From Blasia pusilla (Eukaryota; Marchantiophyta; Marchantiopsida; Blasiales): DNA of 64,000 nucleotides. Where the stretch lies: assembly GCA_050084515.1 (NCBI GenBank), contig CM114271.1, positions 61,194,001-61,258,000 of the forward strand, in the 5' to 3' direction. This document shows, one piece after another, positions 22,245 to 33,358 of the stretch. The translations under genes and the position numbers were made by a program. Position 1 is the first letter of the stretch. Every line of letters begins with the position of its first letter. Below the pieces are notes generated by a model. The model was not told the DNA's origin, did not search any database, and worked only from the letters and a program-made list of their open reading frames with translations.

Positions 22245-22862
22245 TTTCGTGGATATACATATCGCTACACAACATATATCGTTGGTCACATCTACACCAC
22301 ACAACACCGATCTTCCCCACACACGGGTAGATCCACATATGTACAGAAATCAACTCATACATATACATGGAGATCACACAACAAAAATAAAGAGTAGTAA
22401 AAATGGCACACCCGGCCTAAAACTCAAGTCCTCAATCTACATCGGAATATCGAGCCTCGTCCACCCTGTACTATCAAGGAATCCGGACGCTAGCACCCTA
22501 GTCCTATCTCACACACATACAAGAGAGATGCTCCAACGGCCCAACATGAGAAAGATGGCTTAGGAAAGCCATCCTCCTATCTTATATAGGGTTAGAAAGA
22601 GCCAAAAGGCTCTTCCCCTAAAAATAGCCATCCCCTTGGTAACGTGCGCGCATAGGTTACTAGGGGCGGGTGACCTGGTCAACAAGTCACCCGGTTGTGA
22701 AAGAACTCAATAGGAAAGTTGTCAGGAACAACGTTCCTGACACAATGGACATATCCTCAACCTCATCCGACACCGTGGGACAAAGTTACACTCAAGATAG
22801 TCCGATGGCTCCTACGCCCTATCCACGATAGATCTCGGCCTAACGACTACTCAGTTGTGACA
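22245..22862. mobile_element. Solo-LTR-like insertion in the 3' leader of copy 2
   Basis: Comparison with copy 1 shows an extra 618 bp here, flanked by AGTT on both sides (22241-22244 and 22863-22866) that occurs once in copy 1. The insert ends TTGTGACA and contains a TATA-like TCTTATATAGGG near 22578. Its first 50 bp (CGCTACACAACATATATCG) match the outer end of module A in reverse, so the two LTR families may share an end. Confidence 0.55.
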
Positions 22863-22885
22863 AGTTAGAGGGATCTAACCACCAG

Positions 22886-22898
22886 CTAGGGGGGCGAT
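22886..22898 (+). other. Polypurine tract of copy 2
   Basis: The run CTAGGGGGGCGAT lies directly before module A. The same run is found beside module A in copies 1 and 4, and in weaker form in copy 3. Its position matches the primer for plus-strand synthesis in LTR elements. Confidence 0.65.
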
Positions 22899-23657
22899 TG
22901 GAGATATTTTGGTACTTCTTGTCTTGTTGTTTGGATGCCATGAGTTAGCAAGGGATCGTGCGTGTTTGTGTGTGTGTTCGATGACAGCGATGTGTATGCG
23001 CACGACAACTGTCATGTCTCTTAGCATAGATCGGTGAGATCTAGTAGAGCGCCTTCGTAATTAGTGAAGGACAGGCTCAGTAGGTCGAGGATGACCTGCT
23101 GAGGCCACGGGAAACTTGAGAGAGCAGGTTTCCCCTTCGTTTCGGCTCATTTGGAGCCATATTGAGGAACTTACTATTTTAGGTAAGTGCCATTTTGAGT
23201 ATGTGATCAACTTAATATTTTTGGTAAGTGGCTCTTGACCTCCTACATCAGGTCAAGAGCCAAGGAGGTGACTTGGGAGCGTAGGTTATTATGGAGAGAG
23301 CTTGGGAGAGGAGAGGGGTATACCTCAAGGAGAGAGAGAGAGTTTGAGAGCTCATTCTCTTTTTTGTTGAACCTCTTGGCATAAGACGGTGGAGCTATGG
23401 TCCCTTGCCTTGTGAGTGTAACCCAAGCCTCTCATTAGGAGAGTGGGTTTGGTGTTTGACATGAGAGAGAGAGCACACCTTTGAGAGCTATGGTGTGAGG
23501 TGGTGTAGAGAGAGATTGGATCTTACTTCATTGGAGATATTTTGGTACTTCTTGTCTTGTTGTTTGGATGCCATGAGTTAGCATGAGATCGTGTGTGTTT
23601 TTATGTGTGTTCGGTGACAGCGATGTATATTATGTAGCAATATGTATGCGCACGACA
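22899..23657 (+). repeat. Composite 3' terminus A-B-A of copy 2
   Basis: Module A (22899-23007, with a small internal deletion), module B (23010-23530) and a second module A (23532-23657, 126 bp) lie in direct order. Each module has TG...CA ends. The same A-B-A order follows the polypurine tract in copies 3 and 4. At the 5' ends of copies 1 and 2 only B is present. Confidence 0.7.
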
Positions 23658-24109
23658 AAGGGAAACCCATACAAGGAGCTAATACAAATGTGATGAGGAA
23701 TGAAGAGACACGAGCAAGAGTGGTGGAATTTTTATAGCGTAGAATGTGACTAACACCAAGGAAGGGCACAATCATGTTATCGATCACCTAGTACATATGT
23801 GATGAGGAATAAAGAGACATGAGTGGTGGGAGTATATCTTGCATGGGCAGTGACTAACATGAAGCAAGGGGCATCCAAATATCATCAATCACTTGGCACG
23901 AATGTCATAAATGAGTTGAGAGAATCCAAGATCTAAACATGCGTCAAATCACAATCTCAACATAATCCTCGTATTGAAGGGTGTAAAAAGACACATGGAG
24001 CACCCTTAGGCAAGTCCAATGAGCTAAGAAAAAAAAAGGGAGATAGAGCTACACGAAGAGGGATCTAAAACAAACCCTACATTTAGAGGCCATAAAATGA
24101 ATTTGGAAT
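23658..24109. other. Non-coding, nothing recognised
   Basis: No gene or domain was recognised. A short diverged duplication around 23680-23700 and 23795-23815 shares TGTGATGAGGAAT. Confidence 0.4.
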
Positions 24110-24860
24110 AGGTGTCAAAAAGAAAATTTAATGTAGGTGGGGACGAAATGACAATACAAGGAAAAAGAGAAGGAGAACCATGAATCTTAGGTTTAAGGGT
24201 TTCCTCATTTATCTTCTCTTTCAAACCTGCTGTAGTGTTGACTCTTTACGTACCTTTTTTCTACGCCGCAAGGATTTTTTACTCCACAAGGATTTTTCCG
24301 TCCTCTTTTACTCCATCTCTCTCTTTTCTCCACATCCTAAGAAAACGCTCAATTTCAAAGAGATACCAAAAAGAAGTGTAGGTGGAGATGAAAGGATAGC
24401 AAGAAAAGGAGAAAAGGAGAACCGTGAATCCTAGGTTTTAGGGCCCCCCTTTTTCTTCTCCCTAGAACCCACTTGTGGTTTTGGAATTCATGGACTATTT
24501 GAGTCCCTTTTTTAAGCCCACATGGATTCTCCCATACTATTTTACTCTATTTGCTCCACATCAAAGCCTCCCTCACTCAAACTCTATTCTCTCCATATCT
24601 AAGAAAACATCCACCTGGGAAAAGGTGGCAAAAAAGAAATGTTGGTGGGGATGAAATGATATCTATGATGGGTTTTCCATCAAGCGTTTTTTTTTTAGTT
24701 TATCTTCTTTCTCTCAAGGGAAAGGAGAACTTTGAATCCCGTTTTTCTTCCTCTCCAGTTTTGGAATTCATCCTATTTTTTTCACCACATTAAGAAACCA
24801 TGGAACTAAAATACTGCCAAAAAGAAATGTAATCAAGGATGACATGACAACCTAACGGAT
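24110..24860. repeat. Tandem array of diverged units of about 190-260 bp
   Basis: Four related units begin near 24118, 24367, 24630 and 24819. Each starts with a variant of CAAAAAGAAATGT followed by GGTGGGGATGAAATGA, and the first two continue into GAGAACCGTGAATCCTAGG. Units differ by many substitutions, so the array is old. No coding capacity is shared. Confidence 0.55.
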
Positions 24861-25410
24861 TCAGCGGATCTCTTAGAAGCGAGTGCCAAAGGCGAGAGGG
24901 ACAAAGAGATGGAAGAAGGGATGCTCTTTTCTACGTGTGCGCGAGCGAAACGGAAACAAAGTCGAGGAGTAGGTGAGCAATTCCTCCTCCTGCTCCTCCT
25001 CTAACGCTGCGAATGAGTGTTCGCATCCGCTTGGACGAGCGTGAGAGCGTCGACGACTGATTGGTTGGTAGTCATGTGAGCGAGAGACATAATGCGTTCG
25101 TATTATTCCATCGGTGATGGGCACAATATCGAGCGAAGGCGAAGGGTGATCTTCCCGACGCGCGGGATCGGATGGGGTGGGCCCGGATCGAAATCCAGTG
25201 CGGCCATGCCATGTTCGAAGGTGGGGGACGGAGTTGGTGGGGGTTGTAGTTAATTCTGATGCGTTGGTACTCCATGCAACGTAGACACCGACGGACGGAC
25301 ACGGCTCGGACGGCGTCCGGGATGGACGTCTCCCGCCCCTCTGTTAAACGGTGCATGGTTCTCCATCTTCTCCGTTGCCGTGGGCAGCTTAACCGCACGG
25401 CCCGACCGGA

Positions 25411-25550
25411 AATCCGTGCTGGTGTCGCGACTTTATAGAGAAGAAAAATATACATAGAAAATAGGATGGGAACCCTTCAGGATACAAACGAGGGGGCATA
25501 GAGAGCCAAAAAAAACCCCAAGGGCCAAAATCCGTGCTGGTGTCGCGACT
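25411..25550 (+). mobile_element. Short retroposon-like insertion flanked by a 22-bp direct repeat
   Basis: A perfect 22-bp repeat (starting AATCCGTGCTGGTGTCG) lies at 25411-25432 and 25529-25550. Between them are 96 bp containing AGAAAATAGGATGGGAA, GATACAAACGAGGGGGC and ATAGAGAGCCAAA. The inner sequence recurs, diverged, near 25875 (plus), 30745-30835 (minus) and 55577-55630 (plus). A long target duplication and a dispersed short body suggest a SINE-like element. No pol III boxes were identified. Confidence 0.5.
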
Positions 25551-25857
25551 AGAAACGCCGAGAAGCGCGACGCTGTAAAGCGGACGGACTGCACTGTCCT
25601 CGGCCGTTCCCCGGCCCCGGCCCCGGCCCGGCCCATGCTCAGACGTCCCTTGAGGCAGAACACAAACAAAGAAAGCTCCGTGAGGCTGTGGGGCCCGGGG
25701 GTTTTTTTCCTCAGCAGACGTTTCCACACCGAAGGATTTGTACTCTGCGGTGGCAGTTGGAAGTTACCCGTGTGGGAACTCGTCTCACCAGCGGGACAGG
25801 CAGTCATCACGGAGAAGGAAGAAGTTCTGAAGGCGAGAGTGTTTTGTTTGAAGGTAA

Positions 25858-25930
25858 GTATATATATATATATATAGAAAAAGGATGGGAAACCCATCTC
25901 GATACAAAAGAGCATGGAGACAAAGAAAAT
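25858..25930 (+). repeat. AT dinucleotide run and diverged copy of the 25.4-kb short repeat
   Basis: A TA run (about 25859-25876) is followed by AAAAAGGATGGGAAACCC, matching the body of the element at 25433. It lies about 500 bp upstream of the peroxidase start. Confidence 0.45.
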
Positions 25931-26366
25931 AGACCTCAAGAGATCGGAACGGGGGCCTTTGAAGGTGGTCGCAGTTGCCACATCCATTGCGAAGGTGAAG
26001 TTCAGACAGTGGGGTGGGACCCATGCAAGGCAGAAGAATAGCAAAGTTGCCGTAGAACAATTAATCCAGAGAGTCTTTTTGTCAGCAAGGAACCAGTCCC
26101 CGATTCGCTCATAGGCTTACGACCTACGGAGAGGAGAATCGCTGGAGGACTTTGGGAGTCCGGCGCGGGGTGACCGCATGCAACCCACGAGCTCACCACG
26201 GTACCGGAGGTGACCATAAAAGCGTTCGCTTCAGCCGTGTTCCGCATCCATCTTGTGGGGAGTCGATCTCTCACTCTCAGCGTCGGTCTCAGTCACACCC
26301 GTTTCTCAGTCTCACTCATTCGCTCATCAGTACTGGGAGCTGAACCTGCGTGTGATCTAAGCGGAG

Positions 26367-28474
26367 ATGGCCGGAGGGGGAGCAATGGTTTCGCTGCTGG
26401 TGGTTGCCTCAGTTGTTCTCGGTCTGATAGCGCCAGCGTCAGCTGCCTACGGTGGGGACATTCAGTTCGCCCTGAACTTGGGAGTTGAGCTCTCTCCCCT
26501 GGAGCAGCAGTTGGCTCTAGCTGATGGTCTCGCTTGGGGTTTCTACGCCCGGAGCTGCCCCAGGGCCGGCGACATCGTCGCCGAAACCGTGGGAGTTGCG
26601 CTCAGGAAGGATGCAGGCACTGCCGCCGGTCTCCTACGTGTTGCATTCCACGACTGCTTCGTCCAGGTACTTTCTTCCACTGTGAACGATCACCGCATAT
26701 GAGTATGGAGATGTCTCTACAGAGGAGCCGTGTTCCTCTCCGGATGTGAAACAGCTGGTTGTAGATAACCATCGCTTTTCTTCAGCTGTCGAATTTGGGT
26801 CCAGCGGTGCTCTGCGAGCCCAGCCAGCCCGTCCAGCTGATCTTGAGCTTCAGGATCCGATGGACCGCCTGGCAATTTTTGGGGAGTATACTGTGAGCTC
26901 ATTTGTGTACCCGGTAGACTTGGCTGCCGAGCTGGTTTGATGCCGATCCATGAGCTCATCGCTTATGCTCGCATGCTAGCGCGATTAACAGCGGCGAGCT
27001 GTCTCTTGTATCCCCAGACAACGGAGTGGTAGCAGCATTCGTCTCTCCTGTCGATATTAAATTGAAGTTGGTTTTGGATCTCCGGAGCTCACTCTCGGTT
27101 ATGCTTGTCATGACAACTTCAGGGATGCGACGGTTCGCTCTTGCTGAAAGGTTCCGGCTCTGAGCTCGACCAGCCTCCGAACCGGTCCATCCGCCAAGCA
27201 GCCTTGGACATGATCGACGATGCTAAGGCGAAAATCGAGCAGGCCTGCCCCGGAGTTGTGTCGTGCGCGGACATTGTAATTCTGGCCGGTATGGAGGCCG
27301 TGAAGCAAGTGAGTCATCCTTACTATCGATTCCTTACTGGCAACCTCTCACCCCACTTCCTTCCACCGAGCTGTCGCTGACGACTATGTCCTCCCTTGTG
27401 CGCAGGTGGGCGGCCCAGCATTCAACGTCCCTCTCGGACGTCGCGACTCCTCCACCCCCAGCAACAATGTCAATGACCTGCCTCCCCCCACAGCTTCCTT
27501 GAAGTCACTAGTGGACACATGGGCGGGCAAGAATCTCGACATAGCCGACCTCGTCTCGCTCTCAGGTGATTTGAACACTCCCTTTTCCCAGGACTATAGA
27601 ACATATCATAGCAACGTAGCGGCCATCAGTCCATCCGTCCGCATCGTCGCGCTCCCTCTACACAGAGTGTGTTGCCTTGTTGGTGATAATTCTACTGCTT
27701 TGTCTAGCATATTCCTCGTGGATCGCGAACTGAGGTTGTCACAGCTTTTTGGCGCTACGCGGTTGACTCTTACCCACCGCGCTCTTATCCAGCTCGTCCC
27801 ATTGCGACGAGCTGGATAGTGCGGTGATTCTGGAGGGAGTGTCCACAGCTTCGGCCAGGGTGTACCTGACTGATGTTCTTCGGTCCTGCACAATTGGAAA
27901 GAACTTTAGTGACGATCGTCTCTTCATTCACACTCTGGTGTGGAATGCGGTATGGCAGGGCTGATCTAGTGACAAGAAGTAACCTTGAAGTCATTGTGTA
28001 CTGACGATATGGCGTTGCGCAGGCGCACACACTTTGGGTGTGGCACATTGCGGAGCTTTCACGAACCGTCTGCGACCCACCGTCGACTCCAAGCTGAACA
28101 AGGACTACGCGAAGTATTTGACCATGGTCTGCCCCACGGACAACTCCGGGAACACTACTGGATTGGACTTCTTTACCCCCAACAAGTTCGACAACCAGTA
28201 CTTCAAGAACTTCTTCTTCGGAGCCGCGCTCATGGACTCTGACCAGAATCTGGATGGAAGCAGTCAAGCTATGGATTTGGTGAAGCTCTACAGTCAGGAT
28301 CAGTCCACGTTCTTCAACCAGTTCCTGTGGTCTTACATCAAGATGAGTCAGGCTGAGCCGCTGCTCACTGGGTCGAAGGGAGTTATCCGCAAGGTGTGCA
28401 GCAACCCGGCCAAAGCCAAGAAGGTCGAACTGGAGCCCGTAGTCTTGTCCATGGTTACCGATGCCGACCAGTGA
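26367..28474 (+). CDS. Class III (secretory plant) peroxidase, four exons
   Basis: Haem peroxidase that uses hydrogen peroxide to oxidise phenolics in the cell wall or vacuole. Exons 26367-26666, 27123-27308, 27406-27565 and 28023-28474 join in frame to 365 codons with GT-AG introns. Residues 1-26 form a signal peptide (hydrophobic LLVVASVVLGLIAPASA). FYARSCP holds the first conserved Cys (64). Arg91 and His95 in LLRVAFHDCF are the distal catalytic pair, GCDGS follows at 101-105, and SGAHTLG contains the proximal haem-ligand His218. VVSCADI is also conserved. An acidic and leucine-rich stretch of about 30 residues between signal and first Cys is longer than usual. CATAAAAG at 26215 is a possible TATA box. 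No disabling change was seen, so the gene looks active. Confidence 0.93.
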
Positions 28475-31400
28475 TCCAATCGATTCACGTTGTCGTCAAT
28501 TTTGTGCATATGGATGTGCAGTTGTGGATCGTATGGCCGACGGTGTTAGTGTGTCGAAGTAGATAGTCGAGCAGCAGGAGGATTGAAACGACCCCTTCTG
28601 TTCCCGGCGACCTTTCTTTTCGGGTTTCTTTTTGGCTTTTGTGGTGGTTTCACTGGAAACCGAAGTAAATATATGATGTGGTCGCCTTTCTCAATTGCCT
28701 TCTAAGGCCGTAGAACCGATCGTCTTACAAACACTCAGAGTGATACGAGTAGTTTGTGGAAGGGAGGTCTTGACTGGAAGATGAATCTAAAAATACTGCG
28801 TAGTTCTCTTCCAATTATGTGTAGTGTCTTCGATGGTCCGGGACTTCTTTCAGACCTCAATATACTGGAGTGAAGGCCAGTGGTTGGTGAAGGGGAAGTT
28901 TTGACTACAAAGTCACGTCGAAGAAAACCCTTGTGGTGCTCTTCCCCTGATGTGCACTTATCTTCGATTTTCTTGAGGTTTTTGCCGAATAAAAAAGAGT
29001 TCTGACTAGAGGAATTTCGATGAGATCGTTGTCGTCGTTGCCACTACCGACGTTGCAGTGCAGTCAGTGCGTGATGAATATGTTGGACCAAAGTTAAGTT
29101 TAGAATTGTGGAGATGTGGACAAGAACTTTTTGAACTGTCCTGCGTGCGTACGCTGTCAATCCGGAGACCAAACTGCTGCTGTAAACATGTCATTCCCTA
29201 AAGTAGAACGTCGAATAATAGATTAAAGCATAGATCTCGTTCGGCAAACCTGCATCTGATAAAGCAGACCTAAAACCAGTGCTGAAACTGTGTGAATACA
29301 CACTTTTCCTGGAACTTATCCTGCAATGTGGAGAATAATAGTGAAACAAATATGAAAGATTGAAAGTGAAATTATCCCAAACGCCATGGAAGAATGGTCT
29401 GCGAAAATTAGACAGAATAGTTTGATGAAAGTGTTCATCCATTCCGTGTCACGACCAACTTCACACCCCACGGAATGAGAAAATGTGAAGCTGAACAGTT
29501 CATATGCTGCTGCCCACCGAAAAAATGAAACGTAAAAGTTTTCAGCCGAATAAAGGTGAAGTGTACGCGTTGGTGCATACGACTGAGGGAACAAATACTG
29601 CACAATACATCTTATCCGGGATAACGTGAAGAGTCCTCTCCACTCGCCACTCCGATTCGTGGAAATGTTCTCGAGTCCAAGGATAATCTGATAATGTTGG
29701 CACGACGTTGAAGGGAAATACCTATCTGTGCGACCCTTCTCCCGTCTGCTTTTCGCGCGATGAAGTCAAATCGAACGTATGCATCGATTCATGACGCAAT
29801 TACGTAGGAAATGATGCACTAGAGGAAATCGTGACATCTACTCGCGGGCTTTCTAAACACCTTTTCAGCGCGAGGATGTGGAAGGGCGTCGAGGACCGCT
29901 TGGAGACGAAAGTGGGACCAGACTTCAAGTGCTGTAGAAGACCTAAGAAAGCGTCTAGAATGTCGGCGGTCGAGTCCTATCGCTGACTGCGACGCGTCTT
30001 GCAATTGATTATGGAAAGTCGACACGTTGGCCTCTGCGCTCGAACTCCAAGAGAAACAAATGCAACTGAATTTCCCAACCCCTCCACCGAAAGATGGCAA
30101 AACGGGCTCGAGAGTCCGCGCACCGATAATTGGTTGGGAGCGATTTGGAAACCAGTACACCTTCCCGTACAAGCACAGTGTATGCGTGCACGTGGGGACC
30201 CCGGGAGGGAGGATATCTCAAAATCCAGGTGCTTCGCCGTCAGTCACCATGCATGCCGGGCAGGATGACGGATCCGAGATTTTAACCTCCAAATCAGAGC
30301 ATATACCTGTTCAAGTTCCCGAGCTCCCTTCGACCTATCTGATCTTTCATGTGCAGTGACTCACCGTAATTGACTACTGCTTGAACTTTTCATGAGAGGA
30401 TTTGACGTTTCAATGAAGGAATTTGGCCCATCTATGGAGAATGTCGGAGTCGACAGAAATGGCCTTACATGGCCGAATGGCGGATCACACACCTGTCCGT
30501 TCAAACCAACGAGTGGCGACCTCAGCAACAGCGGCTCGCAAGACGCCGATCGAAACTTCGATGCACCAATAGCAAAACTCCACATGCAACCGGCTCCCGC
30601 ACTCTCACACAACGCTCTCTCTAACATATTCTAATCTCGAGGTCCGTGTAAGCTATCCCGGTTCGCAATTTCAACGCGCCATGTTTATCAATGATTCACA
30701 TTTACACGACTTCGTGACGAACATTGATTTATCGTCGGTTTTGGCCCTTCGAGTTTTTATTTTCCTCTCTATGCCCCCTCATTTGAATCCTGATGGCTTT
30801 CCCATCTTATTTTCTATTTATTTTTATTCAATGCGAGAGCATCTCCATCTATCTGTTCAGCGCTGGAACCCATTGTTCTCGGGCCGCGGAATCTCGCGAG
30901 CAACAGGGCACGTCTGGATAACGATCACCTCTCTCTTTGGCAGACGGCGGACCTTCTCATCCCGACCGACCGACGGACGGAGTGACTCGTGTTCCGTCCG
31001 ATGCCGCTAAATGTTGACCATGAAAGGAGTCCGTCTCGCTAAAGGTTTAGATTCCACAGGAGAGCTGTAGAACAGTGGCTGGACTTCTTAACACGTGGGA
31101 CGTGTTGACGTTGTTCCAAGTAATCGCGGATGGATTGACAGTAACTATTCGTTGCCACGGATGGATTGATGGTCAGTGAAGTGACGTAATATTGAAGCTT
31201 TTTCTTTATGTGAATTATTAGTTAGAGTGTTATGGAAAGTTCACGGAAACTAATCGTACTCAGTATTAGTGGTACTACTTTTATTGTTTGAAATAATGAC
31301 TAGTGACACTCGTCACTGAATCCATGTACTCGTATGCTGAATGATTGGCTTTCAATGGCCAAAGTAACGTTGTGATTAATGATGTTACTTTGAATGGTCA

Positions 31401-31872
31401 CTATAAGACAAAAATGTCAATGGGATGAAAAATCCAGAATACTTCTCCATGCATTTCATTTTCTATGAAATGAATACAAAGGTGGATGGGAATTAATAAG
31501 TTAAGAGATCCACCTCAAGTGGGGTTTTAAGAGCCATTTTGGTTGTTTATTTATGCAATGTGAGCACCACTCCATGCCCACTAGTTTCGGAAAATTTCAG
31601 GTGAAAAAAAGAAGAAGATTTCGTCTAGTATAGAAATGAACTTGGTATGTCTAATGGAATTAAGAGGGAATGTAATTTAGTAGTGGGGAAAAAATTAAAA
31701 TAAAATCTGGTGTTAACCTATGTCAATAAGGTAGGGTACCTATTTTGGACCTAAAAATATTTCCACCTATCACGTGGTATCAACTATGACATCAAAAGAT
31801 CAGTGTAATATTTTTAGGCATTCCCCAAATAATAGTGCAAATTAGTGTATATAATCATGTTATCCAAATTTT
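28475..31872. other. 3' flank of the peroxidase and intergenic DNA
   Basis: The first 200 bp are probably 3' UTR of the peroxidase. The rest has several open frames (for example 30027-30359) but none matches a known domain or shows clear splice partners. A minus-strand copy of the short repeat described at 25411 lies at 30745-30835, recognised by its reverse-complement blocks ATGCCCCCTCATTTG and CCCATCTTATTTTC. Confidence 0.4.
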
Positions 31873-32102
31873 TGTGTGCATACACATCGTTGTCATGGAA
31901 TACACACAAGATATCATTAGTTCATGGCATTTAAAATTTGGGACGATTGAGTACTAAAAATATCTCCAATAAATCACAAACACTTAAATATCTCATATCG
32001 TGCGTGCAAATTCCATCTCTTGCTCATGTCAAAACCAAACCCGATCTCTTAATGAGAGGCTTGGATTACTCACAAGATAAGGAGGACCATAGCTCCGGTG
32101 CC

Positions 32103-32383
32103 CAAGGTTGCATATGGACAAAGTCTATGTCCGTGGACTTACGTCAATTCTATAAGACTTGTCTATATGGGCCCTATCTTCTCCCTTTTTCTCATCCCTC
32201 CACTTGCCTTCGTGATACGCACTTTCTCCATTCCCCCTTATTGCCTCACCCCCCCTCGCCCTACCTTCCACCATGAACTATAAGTGTGGGCCCTATCTTT
32301 TGCAATCCGTGTTCGAGGACATGTCCAAACTTGTTTATTCATGTTCGTCATAGAACGGACTTGTCCATTTTTTTGTAACCATT
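32103..32383. mobile_element. Nonautonomous hAT-like element inside module B of copy 3
   Basis: Ends are CAAGGTTGCATATGG and TTTTGTAACCATT. The flanks CCGGTGCC (32095-32102) and CCGGCGCC (32384-32391) form an 8-bp target duplication with one later change. Removing the insert restores the module B sequence seen elsewhere (CTCCGCCGCCTCATG). It has no coding capacity. Confidence 0.8.
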
Positions 32384-33317
32384 CCGGCGCCTCATGTCAA
32401 CAGGTTCAACAAAGACAGAATGAGTTTCAAAGCTCTCTCTCCTTAGATATACACCCTATCCCTATCCCAAATTCTCTCCATGGTAACCTATGCTCGCATG
32501 TCACCTCCTTGGCTCTTGACCTATTGTGGGGGATCAAGGGAAATTTCCTAAATTGGAAAGTGAATTCTACTCATAATAGTCACTTATCTAAAATAGTAAG
32601 TTTTGCTGTATAACCCCAAATGAGCCGAAACGAAGGAGAAACCTTCTCTCTCAAGTTACCTAAGGCCCCAACATGTCATTTTTGACTTTTTGAGGTTGTC
32701 CTCCAGTATCCTCGAAGGCGCTCTACCATAAACTCGTCGATCTATCCAAAAAGATATGATGATTGTCATGCGCATACACATCGCTACACAACAGATATCG
32801 TTGCCACTAAATATACACATAAATACACAAGATACCATTTATCCAAACATCAAGATAATTGAGTACCAAACTATCTCCAATCGTCCCCTAGTTTGTGGTT
32901 AGGTCTCTCTAACTCTAGAACAGCCATCTATCCTTACTTACCATGACATATATTTCTAGGACGCTAAGGGAAAAAAGGCCAAGTTCTCATGTGGCCCAAT
33001 GAATCCTGTGAGAAGTGGCGTCAGACAAGCCATGTGCCACCCTTGTGGCATCCGTCATAGACTACCACAGTGATTGTACCATGGGCAAAACCATACAATA
33101 TACGACGCCTACCTGTTGGAACTAGTACTAAGCTCGCATCAATTGTTCCGTTTATGTCAAGAAGATGACATGGCGCATAGTTACGCACATGGTCCTTCCA
33201 AAAAATATCATGGCATTTCCAATAAGAGAACACCATATAGTAACTCATCACGCACTCTAAAGATGGTATGCCATGTGATCATATCCAACATCATAGGTTC
33301 TATTTAGGAAGACAGTC

Positions 33318-33358
33318 ACTATGTCTACTTGCAGTCGTGTGCTACAAGTAGACATAGT
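33318..33358. repeat. Short inverted duplication in copy 3
   Basis: The arms ACTATGTCTACTTG (33318-33331) and CAAGTAGACATAGT (33345-33358) are perfect complements around a 13-base loop. Copies 1, 2 and 4 have only the right arm at this point, so the left arm was added by inverted duplication. Confidence 0.7.

Larger units (their letters stand above)
13856..23657 (+). mobile_element. Ty3/gypsy-type LTR retroelement, copy 2 (defective)
   Basis: Same family and order as copy 1, on the plus strand: module B, leader, gag, protease, DNA methyltransferase, RT, integrase, PHD finger, 3' leader, polypurine tract (about 22886-22897), then modules A-B-A. It differs from copy 1 by an inverted zinc-knuckle segment, a deletion of most of RNase H at about 20496, a mutated RT active site, and a solo-LTR-like insertion in the 3' leader. 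Many in-frame stops sit where copy 1 has CGA or CAG codons. Confidence 0.85.

Noticed and set aside
30027-30359. 110-codon open frame downstream of the peroxidase
   Set aside because: No recognised domain, no clear splice partners, and overlapping open frames on both strands; not enough to call a gene.
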